This document shows, piece after piece, positions 48,314 to 61,700 of a stretch of 64,000 nt of DNA. Source of the DNA: Cinclus cinclus (taxonomy: Eukaryota > Chordata > Aves > Passeriformes > Cinclidae); assembly GCF_963662255.1 (NCBI RefSeq), contig NW_026912062.1:744001-808000 (forward strand). Reading direction: 5' to 3'. Numbering within the stretch: the stretch's first letter is position 1; every line of letters begins with the position of its first letter. The notes below the pieces were generated by a model. The model saw nothing but the letters and a program-made list of their open reading frames with translations, had not been told where the DNA came from and made no database searches. The position numbers and the translations under genes are program-made.

Positions 48314-51053
48314 AAAAATTCCAGAAGGACGAGGATTTCTCCCAGACCAAAGCTGCCCCCTCCTCCAAACCTGGCTGCCATCGGAGGCCCAAACGCGCCC
48401 TACAAAATGACACCTGCCAAGTGGGCTCTTGAGTTTGGCTTCTTGGGGAAAAGTGACTCCTTTCAAAACCAACTTGCCTGCGTCCCGTCCCGGGCTTTTG
48501 CTACAAAAATTCCATAAGGACGAGGATTCCTCCCAGACCAAAGCTGCCCCCTCCTCCAAACCTGGCTGCCATCGGAGGCCCAAACGCGCCCTACAAAATG
48601 ACACCTGCCAAGTGGGCTCTTGAGTTTGGCTTCTTGGGGGAAAAGTGCCTCCTTTCAAAGTCAACTTGCCTGCGGCCCGTCCTGGGCTTGTGCCTACAAA
48701 AATTCCATAAGGACGAGGATTTCTCCCAGAACAAAGCTGCCCCCTCCTCCAAACCTGGCTACCATCGGAGGCCCAAACGCGCCCTACAAAATGACATCTG
48801 CCAAGTGGGCTCTTGAGTTTGGGTTCTTGGGGAAAAGTGCTTCCTTTCGGAGCCAAAATGCCTAACTTGCCTGCGGCCCGTCCTGGGCTTTTGAGTACAA
48901 AAATTCCAGAAGGATGAGGATTTCTCCCAGACCAAAGCTGCCCCCTCCTCCAAACCTGGCTGCCATCGGAGGCCCAAACGCGCCCTACAAAAGGACATTT
49001 GCATTGTGGGTTCTTGAGTTTGGCTTCTTGGGGAAAAGTGCCTCCTTTCAAAGCCAACTTGCCTAACTTGCCTGCGGCCCGTCCTGGGCTTTTGCCTACA
49101 AAAATTCCATAAGGACAAGGATTTCTCCCAGACCAAAGCTGCCCCCTCCTCCAAACCTGGCTGCCATCGGAGGCCCAAACGCGCCCTACAAAATGACATC
49201 TGCCAAGTGGGCTCTTGAGTTTGGCTTCCTGGGGAAAAGTGCCTCCTTTCGGAGTCAACTTGCCTGCGGCCCATGCAGGGCTTTTGCCTACAAAAATTCC
49301 ATAAGGACGAGGATTTCTCCCAGACCAAAGCTGCCCCCTCCTCCAAACCTGGCTGCCATCGGAGGCCCAAACGTGCCCTACAAAATGACACCTGCCAAGT
49401 GGGCTCTTGAGTTTGGCTTCTTGGGTGGAAGTGCCTCCTTTCAAAGCCAACTTGCCTGCAGCACATTCTGGGCTTTTGCCTCCAAAAATTCCAGAAGGAC
49501 GAGGATTTCTCCCAGACCAAAGCTGCCCCCTCCTCCAAACCTAGCTGCCATCGGTGGCCCAAACGCGCCCTACAAAATGACATCTGCCAAGTGGGCTCCT
49601 GAGTTTGGCTTCTTGGGGGAAAGTGCCTCCTTTCGGAGCCAACTTGCCTGCAGCCCGTGCTGGGCTTTAGACTACAAAAATTCCAGAAGGACGAGGATTT
49701 CTCCCAGACCAAAGCTGCCCCCTCCTCCAAACCTGGCTGCCATCGGAGGCCCAAACGCGCCCCACAAAATGACATGTGCATTGAGGGTTCTTGAGTTTGG
49801 CTTCTTGGGGAAAAGTGCCTCCTTTCGGAGCCAACTTGCCTAACTTGCCTGCGGCCCGTCCTGGGCTTTTGCTACAAAAATTCCATAAGGACGAGGATTT
49901 CTCCCAGACCAAAGCTGCCCCCTCCTCCAAACCTGGCTGCCATCGGAGGTCCAAACGCGCCCTACAAAATGACATCTGCATTGTGGCTTCTTGAGTTTGG
50001 CTTCTTGGGGAAAAGTGTCTCCTTTCAATGCAACTTGCCTAACTTGCCTGCGACCCATGCGGGGTTTTTGCCTACAAAAATTCCATAAGGACGAGGATTT
50101 CTCCCAGACCAAAGCTGCCCCCTCCTCCAAACCTGGCTGCCATCGGAGGCCCAAACGCGCCCTACAAAATGACACCTGCCAAGTGGGCTCTTGAGTTTGG
50201 CTTCTTGGGTGGAAGTACCTCCTTTCAAAGCCAACTTGCCTGCGGCCCGTGCTGGGCTTTAGACTACAAAAATTCCATAAGGACGAGGATTTCTCCCAGA
50301 CCAAAGCTGCCCCCTCCTCCAAACCTGGCTGCCATCAGAGGCCCAAACGCGCCCTACAAAATGACATCTGCCAAGTGGGCTCTTGAGTTTTGCTTCTTGG
50401 GGAAAAGTGCCTCCTTTCGGAGCCAACTTGCCTAACTTGCCTGCGGCCCGTCCTGGGCTTTTGCCTCCAAAAATTCCATAAGGACGAGGATTTCTCCCAG
50501 ACCAAAGCTGCCCCCTCCTCCAAACCTGGCTGCCATCGGAGGCCCAAACGCGCCCCACAAAATGACACCTGCATTGAGGGTTCTTGAGTTTGGCTTCCTG
50601 GAGAAAAGTGCCTCCTTTCGGAGTCAACTTGCCTGCGGCCCATGCAGGGCTTTTGCCTACAAAAATTCCAGAAGGACGAGGATTTCTCCCAGACCAAAGC
50701 TGCCCCCTCCTCCAAACCTGGCTGCCATCGGAGGCCCAAACGTGCCCTACAAAATGACACCTGCCAAGTGGGCTCTTGAGTTTGGCTTCTTGGGTGGAAG
50801 TGCCTCCTTTCAAAGCCAACTTGCCTGCGGCCCGTCCTGGGCTTTTGCCTACAAAAATTCCATAAGGACGAGGATTTCTCCCAGACCAAAGCTGCCCCCT
50901 CCTCCAAACCTGGCTGCCATCGGAGGCCCAAACGCGCCCTACAAAATGACATCTGCCAAGTGGGCTCTTGAGTTTGGCTTCTTGCGGAAAAGTGCCTCCT
51001 TTCGGAGCCAACTTGCCTAACTTGCCTGCGGCCCGTCCTGGGCTTTTGCCTCC
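48314..51053. repeat. HOR family E copy 2 (14 monomers, 2,740 bp)
   Basis: It opens with an anchor, then a 193-bp monomer (48505-48697) with one extra base in GGGGGAAAAGTGCC. It contains ACAAAAGGACATTTGCATTGTGGG near 48990 in two adjoining short stretches, a form related to those at 54.5, 56.7 and 60.4 kb. GCAGCACATTCTGGG near 49458 and GACATGTGCATTG near 49771 are private. The W monomer is at 49876. Confidence 0.83.
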
Positions 51054-53809
51054 AAAAATTCCAGAAGGACGAGGATTTCTCCCAGACCAAAGCTGCCCCC
51101 TCCTCCAAACCTAGCTGCCATCGGAGGCCCAAACGCGCCCTACAAAATGACACCTGCCAAGTGGGCTCTTGAGTTTGGCTTCTTGGGGAAAAGTGACTCC
51201 TTTCAAAACCAACTTGCCTGCGTCCCGTCCCGGGCTTTTGCTACAAAAATTCCATAAGGACGAGGATTCCTCCCAGACCAAAGCTGCCCCCTCCTCCAAA
51301 CCTGGCTGCCATCGGAGGCCCAAACGCGCCCTACAAAATGACACCTGCCAAGTGGGCTCTTGAGTTTGGCTTCTTGGGGGAAAGTGCCTCCTTTCAAAGC
51401 CAACTTGCCTGCGGCCCGTCCTGGGCTTGTGCCTACAAAAATTCCATAAGGACGAGGATTTCTCCCAGAACAAAGCTGCCCCCTCCTCCAAACCTGGCTA
51501 CCATCGGAGGCCCAAACGCGCCCTACAAAATGACATCTGCCAAGTGGGCTCTTGAGTTTGTGTTCTTGGGGAAAAGTGCTTCCTTTCGGAGCCAAAATGC
51601 CTAACTTGCCTGCGGCCCGTCCTGGGCTTTTGCCTACAAAAATTCCAGAAGGACGAGGATTTCTCCCAGACCAAAGCTGCCCCCTCCTCCAAACCTGGCT
51701 GCCATCGGAGGCCCAAACGTGCCCTACAAAATGACACCTGCCAAGTGGGCTCTTGAGTTTGGCTTCTTGGGTGGAAGTGCCTCCTTTCAAAGCCAACTTG
51801 CCTGCGGCCCGTCCTGGGCTTTTGCCTACAAAAATTCCATAAGGACGAGGATTTCTCCCAGACCAAAGCTGCCCCCTCCTCCAAACCTGGCTGCCATCGG
51901 AGGCCCAAACGCGCCCTACAAAATGACACCTGCCAAGTGGGCTCTTGAGTTTCGCTTCTTGCGGAAAAGTGCCCCTTTCAAAGCCAACTTGCCTAACTAG
52001 CCTGCAGCCCATTCTGGGCTTTTGCCTACAAAAATTCCAGAAGGACGAGGATTTCTCCCAGACCAAAGCTGCCCCCTCCTCCAAACCTGGCTGCCATCGG
52101 AGGCCCAAACGTGCCCTACAAAATGACATCTGCCAAGTGGGCTCTTGAGTTTTGCTTCTTGGGGAAAAGTGCCTCCTTTCGGAGCCAACTTGCCTAACTT
52201 GCCTGCGGCCCGTCCTGGGCTTTTGCCTCCAAAAATTCCATAAGGACGAGGATTTCTCCCAGACCAAAGCTGCCCCCTCCTCCAAACCTGGCTGCCATCG
52301 GAGGCCCAAACGTGCCCTACAAAATGACACCTGCCAAGTGGGCTCTTGAGTTTGGCTTCTTGGGTGGAAGTGCCTCCTTTCAAAGCCAACTTGCCTGCGG
52401 CCCGTCCTGGGCTTTTGCCTACAAAAATTCCAGAAGGACGAGGATTTCTCCCAGACCAAAGCTGCCCCCTCCTCCAAACCTGGCTGCCATCGGAGGCCCA
52501 AACGCGCCCCACAAAATGACATCTGCATTGAGGGTTCTTGAGTTTGGCTTCTTGGGGAAAAGTGCCTCCTTTCGGAGCCAACTTGCCTAACTTGCCTGCG
52601 GCCCGTCCTGGGATTTTGCTACAAAAATTCCATAAGGACGAGGATTTCTCCCAGACCAAAGCTGCCCCCTCCTCCAAACCTGGCTGCCATCGGAGGTCCA
52701 AACGCGCCCTACAAAATGACATCTGTATTGTGGCTTCTTGAGTTTGGCTTCTTGGGGAAAAGTGCCTCCTTTCAAAGCAACTTGCCTAACTTGCCTGCGG
52801 CCCATGCGGGGTTTTTGCCTACAAAAATTCCATAAGGACGAGGATTTCTCCCAGACCAAAGCTGCCCCCTCCTCCAAACCTGGCTGCCATCGGAGGCCCA
52901 AACGCGCCCTACAAAATGACACCTGCCAAGTGGGCTCTTGAGTTTGGCTTCTTGGGTGGAAGTACCTCCTTTCAAAGCCAACTTGCCTGCGGCCCGTCCT
53001 GGGCTTTTGCCTACAAAAATTCCATAAGGACGAGGATTTCTCCCAGACCAAAGCTGCCCCCTCCTCCAAACCTGGCTGCCATCGGAGGCCCAAACGCGCC
53101 CTACAAAATGACATCTGCCAAGTGGGCTCTTGAGTTTGGCTTCTTGGGGGAAAGTGCCTCCTTTCAAAGCCAACTTGCCTAACTAGCCTGCGGCCCGTGC
53201 TGGGCTTTAGACTACAAAAATTCCATAAGGACGAGGATTTCTCCCAGACCAAAGCTGCCCCCTCCTCCAAACCTGGCTGCCATCAGAGGCCCAAACGCGC
53301 CCTACAAAATGACATCTGCCAAGTGGGCTCTTGAGTTTTGCTTCTTGGGGAAAAGTGCCTCCTTTCGGAGCCAACTTGCCTAACTTGCCTGCGGCCCGTC
53401 CTGGGCTTTTGCCTCCAAAAATTCCATAAGGACGAGGATTTCTCCCAGACCAAAGCTGCCCCCTCCTCCAAACCTGGCTGCCATCGGATGCCCAAACGTG
53501 CCCTACAAAATGACACCTGCCAAGTGGGCTCTTGAGTTTGGCTTCTTGGGTGGAAGTGCCTCCTTTCAAAGCCAACTTGCCTGCGGCCCGTCCTGGGCTT
53601 TTGCCTACAAAAATTCCATAAGGACGAGGATTTCTCCCAGACCAAAGCTGCCCCCTCCTCCAAACCTGGCTGCCATCGGAGGCCCAAACGCGCCCTACAA
53701 AATGACATCTGCCAAGTGGGCTCTTGAGTTTGGCTTCTTGCGGAAAAGTGCCTCCTTTCGGAGCCAACTTGCCTAACTTGCCTGCGGCCCGTCCTGGGCT
53801 TTTGCCTCC
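51054..53809. repeat. HOR family E copy 3 (14 monomers, 2,756 bp)
   Basis: Its first five monomers match E1 at an offset of 5,486, including the GTGCCCCTTTC one-base deletion. From 52423 the match continues at 5,687 because an extra 201-bp monomer lies at 52030-52230. Private changes include GAGTTTGTGTTC near 51557, GGGATTTTGC near 52610, CTGTATTGTGG near 52723 and ATCGGATGCCC near 53484. Confidence 0.83.
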
Positions 53810-55980
53810 AAAAATTCCAGAAGGACGAGGATTTCTCCCAGACCAAAGCTGCCCCCTCCTCCAAACCTGGCTGCCATCGGAGGCCCAAACGCGCCCTACA
53901 AAATGACACCTGCCAAGTGGGCTCTTGAGTTTGGCTTCTTGGGGAAAAGTGCCTCCTTTCAAAACCAACTTGCCTGCGTCCCGTCCCGGGCTTTTGCTAC
54001 AAAAATTCCCTAAGGACGAGGATTCCTCCCAGACCAAAGCTGCCCCCTCCTCCAAACCTGGCTGCCATCGGAGGCCCAAACGCGCCCTACAAAATGACAC
54101 CTGCCAAGTGGGCTCTTGAGTTTGGCTTCTTGGGGGAAAGTGCCTCCTTTCAAAGCCAACTTGCCTGCGGCCCGTCCTGGGCTTGTGCCTACAAAAATTC
54201 CATAAGGACGAGGATTTCTCCCAGAACAAAGCTGCCCCCTCCTCCAAACCTGGCTACCATCGGAGGCCCAAACGCGCCCTACAAAATGACATCTGCCAAG
54301 TGGGCTCTTGAGTTTGGGTTCTTGGGGAAAAGTGCTTCTTTCGGAGCCAAAATGCCTAACTTGCCTGCGGCCCGTCCTGGGCTTTTGAGTACAAAAATTC
54401 CAGAAGGATGAGGATTTCTCCCAGACCAAAGCTGCCCCCTCCTCCAAACCTGGCTGCCATCAGAGGCCCAAACGCGCCCTACAAAAGGACATCTGCATTG
54501 TGGGTTCTTGAGTTTGGCTTCTTGGGTGGAAGTGCCTCCTTTCAAAGCCAACTTGCCTAACTTGCCTGCGGCCCGTCCTGGGCTTTTGCCTACAAAAATT
54601 CCATAAGGACAAGGATTTCTCCCAGACCAAAGCTGCCCCCTCCTCCAAACCTGGCTGCCATCGGAGGCCCAAACGCGCCCTACAAAATGACATCTGCCAA
54701 GTGGGCTCTTGAGTTTTGCTTCTTGGGGAAAAGTGCCTCCTTTCGGAGCCAACTTGCCTAACTTGCCTGCGGCCCGTCCTGGGCTTTTGCTACAAAAATT
54801 CCATAAGGACGAGGATTTCTCCCAGACCAAAGCTGCCCCCTCCTCCAAACCTGGCTGCCATCGGAGGTCCAAACGCGCCCTACAAAATGACATCTGCATT
54901 GTGGCTTCTTGAGTTTGGCTTCTTGGGGAAAAGTGCCTCCTTTCAAAGCAACTTGCCTAACTTGCCTGCGGCCCATGCGGGGTTTTTGCCTACAAAAATT
55001 CCATAAGGACGAGGATTTCTCCCAGACCAAAGCTGCCCCCTCCTCCAAACCTGGCTGCCATCGGAGGCCCAAACGCGCCCTACAAAATGACATCTGCCAA
55101 GTGGGCTCTTGAGTTTGGCTTCTTGGGTGGAAGTACCTCCTTTCAAAGCCAACTTGCCTGCGGCCCGTCCTGGGCTTTTGCCTACAAAAATTCCATAAGG
55201 AGGAGGATTTCTCCCAGACCAAAGCTGCCCCCTCCTCCAAACCTGGCTGCCATCGGAGGCCCAAACGCGCCCTACAAAATGACATCTGCCAAGTGGGCTC
55301 TTGAGTTTGGCTTCTTGGGGGAAAGTGCCTCCTTTCAAAGCCAACTTGCCTAACTAGCCTGCGGCCCGTCCTGGGCTTTAGACTACAAAAATTCCATAAG
55401 GACGAGGATTTCTCCCAGACCAAAACTGCCCCCTCCTCCAAACCTGGCTGCCATCAGAGGCCCAAACGCGCCCTACAAAATGACATCTGCCAAGTGGGCT
55501 CTTGAGTTTTGCTTCTTGGGGAAAAGTGCCTCCTTTCGGAGCCAACTTGCCTAACTTGCCTGCGGCCCGTCCTGGGCTTGTGCCTACAAAAATTCCATAA
55601 GGACGAGGATTTCTCCCAGACCAAAGCTGCCCCCTCCTCCAAACCTGGCTGCCATCGGAGGCCCAAACGCGCCCCACAAAATGACACCTGCATTGAGGGT
55701 TCTTGAGTTTGGCTTCCTGGAGAAAAATACCTCCTTTCGGAGTCAACTTGCCTGCGGCCCGTCCTGGGCTTTTGCCTACAAAAATTCCATAAGGACGAGG
55801 ATTTCTCCCAGACCAAAGCTGCCCCCTCCTCCAAACCTGGCTGCCATCGGAGGCCCAAACGCGCCCTACAAAATGACACCTGCCAAGTGGGCTCTTGAGT
55901 TTGGCTTCTTGCGGAAAAGTGCCTCCTTTCGGAGCCAACTTGCCTAACTTGCCTGCGGCCCGTCCTCGGATTTTGCCTCC
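53810..55980. repeat. HOR family E copy 4, short form (11 monomers, 2,171 bp)
   Basis: The anchor here has GTGCCTCCTTTCAAAACC, so it lost or never had the GAC change, and ATTCCCTAAGG. Monomer 54193-54392 lost one base at GTGCTTCTTTCGG. The W monomer is at 54794. Other private changes are AGGAGGAGG near 55199, CCAAAACTGCC near 55421, GAAAAATACCTCC near 55722 and CGTCCTCGGATTTTGCC near 55963. Confidence 0.82.
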
Positions 55981-58718
55981 AAAAATTCCAGAAGGACGAG
56001 GATTTCTCCCAGACCAAAGCTGCCCCCTCCTCCAAACCTGGCTGCCATCGGAGGCCCAAACGCGCCCTACAAAATGACACCTGCCAAGTGGGCTCTTGAG
56101 TTTGGCTTCTTGGGGAAAAGTGACTCCTTTCAAAACCAACTTGCCTGCGTCCCGTCCCGGGCTTTTGCTACAAAAATTCCATAAGGACGAGGATTCCTCC
56201 CAGACCAAAGCTGCCCCCTCCTCCAAACCTGGCTGCCATCGGAGGCCCAAACGCGCCCTACAAAATGACACCTGCCAAGTGGGCTCTTGAGTTTGGCTTC
56301 TTGGGGGAAAGTGCCTCCTTTCAAAGCCAACTTGCCTGCGGCCCGTCCTGGGCTTGTGCCTACAAAAATTCCATAAGGACGAGGATTTCTCCCAGAACAA
56401 AGCTGCCCCCTCCTCCAAACCTGGCTACCATCGGAGGCCCAAACGCGCCCTACAAAATGACATCTACCAAGTGGGCTCTTGAGTTTGGGTTCTTGGGGAA
56501 AAGTGCTTCCTTTCGGAGCCAAAATGCCTAACTTCCCTGGGGCCCGTCCTGGGCTTTTGAGTACAAAAATTCCAGAAGGATGAGGATTTCTCCCAGACCA
56601 AAGCTGCCCCCTCCTCCAAACCTGGCTGCCATCAGAGGCCCAAACGCGCCCTACAAAAGGACATCTGCATAGTGGGTTCTTGAGTTTGGCTTCTTGGGGA
56701 AAAGTGCCTCCTTTTGGAGCCAACTTGCCTAACTTGCCTGCGGCCCGTCCTGGGCTTTTGCCTACAAAAATTCCATAAGGACAAGGATTTCTCCCAGACC
56801 AAAGCTTCCCCCTCCTCCAAACCTGGCTGCCATCGGAGGCCCAAACGCGCCCTACAAAATGACATCTGCCAAGTGGGCTCTTGAGTTTTGCTTCTTGGGG
56901 AAAAGTGCCTCCTTTCGGAGTCAACTTGCCGGCGGCCCATGCAGAGCTTTTGCCTACAAAAATTCCATAAGGACGAGGATTTCTCCCAGACCAAAGCTGC
57001 CCCCTCCTCCAAACCTGGCTGCCATCGGAGGCCCAAACGTGCCCTACAAAATGACACCTGCCAAGTGGGCTCTTGAGTTTGGCTTCTTGGGTGGAAGTGC
57101 CTCCTTTCAAAGCCAACTTGCCTGCGGCCCGTGCTGGGCTTTTGCCTACAAAAATTCCATAAGGACGAGGATTTCTCCCAGACCAAAGCTGCCCCCTCCT
57201 CCAAACCTGGCTGCCATCGGTGGCCCAAACGCGCCCTACAAAATGACATCTGCCAAGTGGGCTCCTGAGTTTGGCTTCTTGGGGGAAAGTGCCTCCTTTC
57301 AAAGCCAACTTGCCTGCAGCCCGTGCTGGGCTTTAGACTACAAAAATTCCATAAGGACGAGGATTTCTCCCAGACCAAAGCTGCCCCCTCCTCCAAACCT
57401 GGCTGCCATCGGAGGCCCAAACGCGCCCCACAAAATGACATCTGCATTGAGGGTTCTTGAGTTTGGCTTCTTGGGGAAAAGTGCCTCCTTTCGGAGCCAA
57501 CTTCCTAACTAGGCTGCAGCCCATTCTGGGCTTTTGCCTACAAAAATTCCATAAGGACGAGGATTTCTCCCAGACCAAAGCTGCCCCCTCCTCCAAACCT
57601 AGCTGACATAGGTGGCCCAAACGCGCCCTACAAAATGACATCTGCCAAGTGGACTCCTGAGTTTGGCTTCTTGGGGGAAAGTGCCTCCTTTCGGAGCCAA
57701 CTTGCCTGCAGCCCGTGCTGGGCTTTAGACTACAAAAATTCCATAAGGACGAGGATTTCTCCCAGACCAAAGCTGCCCCCTCCTCCAAACCTGGCTGCCA
57801 TCGGAGGCCCAAACGCGCCCTACAAAATGACATCTGCATTGAGGGTTCTTGAGTTTGGCTTCTTGGGGAAAAGTGCCTCCTTTCGGAGCCAACTTGCCTA
57901 ACTTGCCTGCGGCCCGTCCTGGGCTTTTGCTACAAAAATTCCATAAGTACGAGGATTTCTCCCAGGCCAAAGCTGCCCCCTCCTCCAAACCTGGCTGCCA
58001 TCGGAGGCCCAAACGCGCCCTACAAAATGACATCTGCCAAGTGGGCTCTTGAGTTTGGCTTCTTGGGGAAAAGTGCCTCCTTTCAAAGCAACTTGCCTAA
58101 CTTGCCTGCGGCCCATGCGGGGTTTTTGCCTACAAAAATTCCATAAGGACGAGGATTTCTCCCAGACCAAAGCTGCCCCCTCCTCCAAACCTGGCTGCCA
58201 TCGGAGGCCCAAACGCGCCCTACAAAATGACACCTGCCAAGTGGGCTCTTGAGTTTGGCTTCTTGGGTGGAAGTGCCTCCTTTCAAAGCCAACTTGCCTG
58301 CGGCCCGTCCTGGGCTTTTGCCTACAAAAATTCCATAAGGACGAGGATTTCTCCCAGACCAAAGCTGCCCCCTCCTCCAAACCTGGCTGCCATCGGAGGC
58401 CCAAACGCGCCCTACAAAATGACATCTGCCAAGTGGGCTCTTGAGTTTGGCTTCTTGCGGAAAAGTGCCTCCTTTCAAAGCCAACTTGCCTAACTAACCT
58501 GCTGCCCATTCTGGGCTTTTGCCTACAAAAATTCCATAAGGACGAGGATTTCTCCCAGACCAAAGCTGCCCCCTCCTCCAAACCTAGCTGCCATCGGTGG
58601 CCCAAACGCGCCCTACAAAATGACATCTGACAAGTGGGCTCCTGAGTTTGGCTTCTTGGGGGAAAGTGCCTCCTTTCGGAGCCAACTTGCCTGCAGCCCG
58701 TGCTGGGCTTTAGACTAC
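55981..58718. repeat. HOR family E copy 5 (14 monomers, 2,738 bp)
   Basis: It opens with an anchor. It includes an A-like series from 56958 (CGTGCCC, GGTGGCCC, ATTGAGGG types) and a 200-bp monomer where CAACTTCCTAACTAGG has lost one base (57502), shared with 61411. The related W-like unit at 57934 has GTGGGCTCTTGAG with CAAAGCAACTT. Private changes include ACTTCCCTGGGGCCC near 56531, CATCTACCAAG near 56461 and AAGCTTCCCCC near 56803. Confidence 0.82.
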
Positions 58719-61700
58719 AAAAATTCCATAAGGACGAGGATTTCTCCCAGACCAAAGCTGCCCCCTCCTCCAAACCTGGCTGCCATCGGAGGCCCAAACG
58801 CGCCCTACAAAATGACACCAGCCAAGTGGGCTCTTGAGTTTGGCTTCTTGGGGAAAAGTGACTCCTTTCAAAACCAACTTGCCTGCGTCCCGTCCCGGGC
58901 TTTTGCTACAAAAATTCCATAAGGACGAGGATTCCTCCCAGACCAAAGCTGCCCCCTCCTCCAAACCTGGCTGCCATCGGAGGCCCAAACGCGCCCTACA
59001 AAATGACATCTGCCAAGTGGGCTCTTGAGTTTGGCTTTCTGGGGAAAAGTGCCTCCTATCGGAGTCAACTTGCCTGCGGCCCATGCAGGGCTTTTGCCTC
59101 CAAAAATTCCATAAGGACGAGGATTTCTCCCAGACCAAAGCTGCCCCCTCCTCCAAACCTGGCTGCCATCGGAGGCCCAAACGTGCCCTACAAAATGACA
59201 TCTGCCAAGTGGGCTCTTGAGTTTGGCTTCTTGGGTGGGAGTACCTCCTTTCAAAGCCAACTTGCCTGCGGCCCGTCCTGGGCTTTTGCCTACAAAAATT
59301 CCAGAAGGACGGAGATTTCTCCCAGACCAAAGCTGCCCCCTCCTCCAAACCTGGCTGCCATCGGAGGCCCAAACGCGCCCCACCAAATGACACCTGCATT
59401 GAGGGTTCTTGAGTTTGGCTTCCTGGGGAAAAGTGCCTCCTTTCGGAGTCAACTTGCCTGCGGCCCATGCAGGGCTTTTGCCTACAAAAATTCCAGAAGG
59501 ACGAGGATTTCTCCCAGACCAAAGCTGCCCCCTCCTCCAAACCTGGCTGCCATCGGAGGCCCAAACGTGCCCTACAAAATGACACCTGCCAAGTGGGCTC
59601 TTGAGATTGGCTCCTTGGGTGGAAGTGCCTCCTTTCAAAGCCAACTTGCCTGCGGCACGTCCTGGGCTTTTCCCTACAAAAATTCCATAAGGACGAGGAT
59701 TTCTCCCAGACCAAAGCTGCCCCCTCCTCCAAACCTGGCTGCCATCGGAGGCCCAAACGCGCCCTACAAAATGACATCTGCCAAGTGGGCTCTTGAGTTT
59801 GGCTTCTTGCGGAAAAGTGCCTCCTTTCAAAGCCAACTTGCCTAACTAGCCTGCGGCCCGTGCTGGGCTTTAGACTACAAAAATTCCATAAGGACGAGGA
59901 TTTCTCCCAGACCAAAGCTGCCCCCTCCTCCAAACCTGGCTGCCATCGGAGGCCCAAACGCGCCCCACAAAATGACATCTGCATTGAGGGTTCTTGAGTT
60001 TGGCTTCTTGGGGAAAAGTGCCTCCTTTCGGAGTCAACTTGCCTAACATGCCTGCGGCCCATGTGGGGTTTTTGCCTACAAAAATTCCATAAGGACGAGG
60101 ATTCCTCCCAGACCAAAGCTGCCCCCTCCTCCAAACCTGGCTGCCATCGGAGGACCAAACGCGCCCTACAAAATGACATCTGCCAAGTGGGCTCTTGAGT
60201 TTGGGTTCTTGGGGAAAAGTGCTTCCTTTCGGAGCCAAAATGCCTAACTTGCCTGCAGCCCGTGCTGGGCTTTTGAGTACAAAAATTCCAGAAGGATGAG
60301 GATTTCTCCCAGACCAAAGCTGCCCCCTCCTCCAAACCTGGCTGCCATCAGAGGCCCAAACGCGCCCTACAAAAGGACATCTGCATTGTGGGTTCTTGAG
60401 TTTGGCTTCTTGGGGAAAAGTGCCTCCTTTCAAAGCCAACTTGCCTAACTTGCCTGCGGCCCGTCCTGGGCTTTTGCCTACAAAAATTCCATAAGGACAA
60501 GGATTTCTCCCAGACCAAAGCTGCCCCCTCCTCCAAACCTGGCTGACATCGGAGGCCCAAACGCGCCCTACAAAATGACATCTGCCAAGTGGGCTCTTGA
60601 GTTTGGCTTCTTGGGGAAAAGTGCCTCCTTTCGGAGTCAACTTGCCGGCGGCCCATGCAGGGCTTTTGCCTACAAAAATTCCATAAGGACGAGGATTTCT
60701 CCCAGACCAAAGCTGCCCCCTCCTCCAAACCTGGCTGCCATCGGAGGCCCAAACGTGCCCTACAAAATGACATCTGCCAAGTGGGCTCTTGAGTTTGGCT
60801 TCTTGGGTGGAAGTGCCTCCTTTCAAAGCCAACTTGCCTGCGGCCCGTCCTGGGCTTTTGCCTCCAAAAATTCCAGAAGGACGAGGATTTCTCCCAGACC
60901 AAAGCTGCCCCCTCCTCCAAACCTGGCTGCCATCGGAGGCCCAAACGCGCCCTACAAAATGACACCTGCCAAGTGGGCTCTTGAGTTTGGCTTCTTGGGT
61001 GGAAGTACCTCCTTTCAAAGCCAACTTGCCTGCGGCCCGTCCTGGGCTTTAGACTACAAAAATTCCATAAGGACGAGGATTTCTCCCAGACCAAAGCTGC
61101 CCCCTCCTCCAAACCTGGCTGCCATCGGTGGCCCAAACGCGCCCTACAAAATGACATCTGCCAAGTGGGCTCCTGAGTTTGGCTTCTTGGGGGAAAGTGC
61201 CTCCTTTCAAAGCCAACTTGCCTGCAGCCCGTGCTGGGCTTTAGACTACAAAAATTCCATAAGGACGAGGATTTCTCCCAGACCAAAGCTGCCCCCTCCT
61301 CCAAACCTGGCTGCCATCGGAGGCCCAAACGCGCCCCACAAAATGACATCTGCATTGAGGGTTCTTGAGTTTGGCTTCTTGGGGAAAAGTGCCTCCTTTC
61401 GGAGCCAACTTCCTAACTAGGCTGCAGCCCATTCTGGGCTTTTGCCTACAAAAATTCCATAAGGACGAGGATTTCTCCCAGACCAAAGCTGCCCCCTCCT
61501 CCAAACCTAGCTGACATCGGTGGCCCAAACGCGCCCTACAAAATGACATCTGCCAAGTGGACTCCTGAGTTTGGCTTCTTGGGGGAAAGTGCCTCCTTTC
61601 GGAGCCAACTTGCCTGCAGCCTGTGCTGGGCTTTAGACTACAAAAATTCCATAAGGACGAGGATTTCTCCCAGACCAAAGCTGCCCCCTCCTCCAAACCT

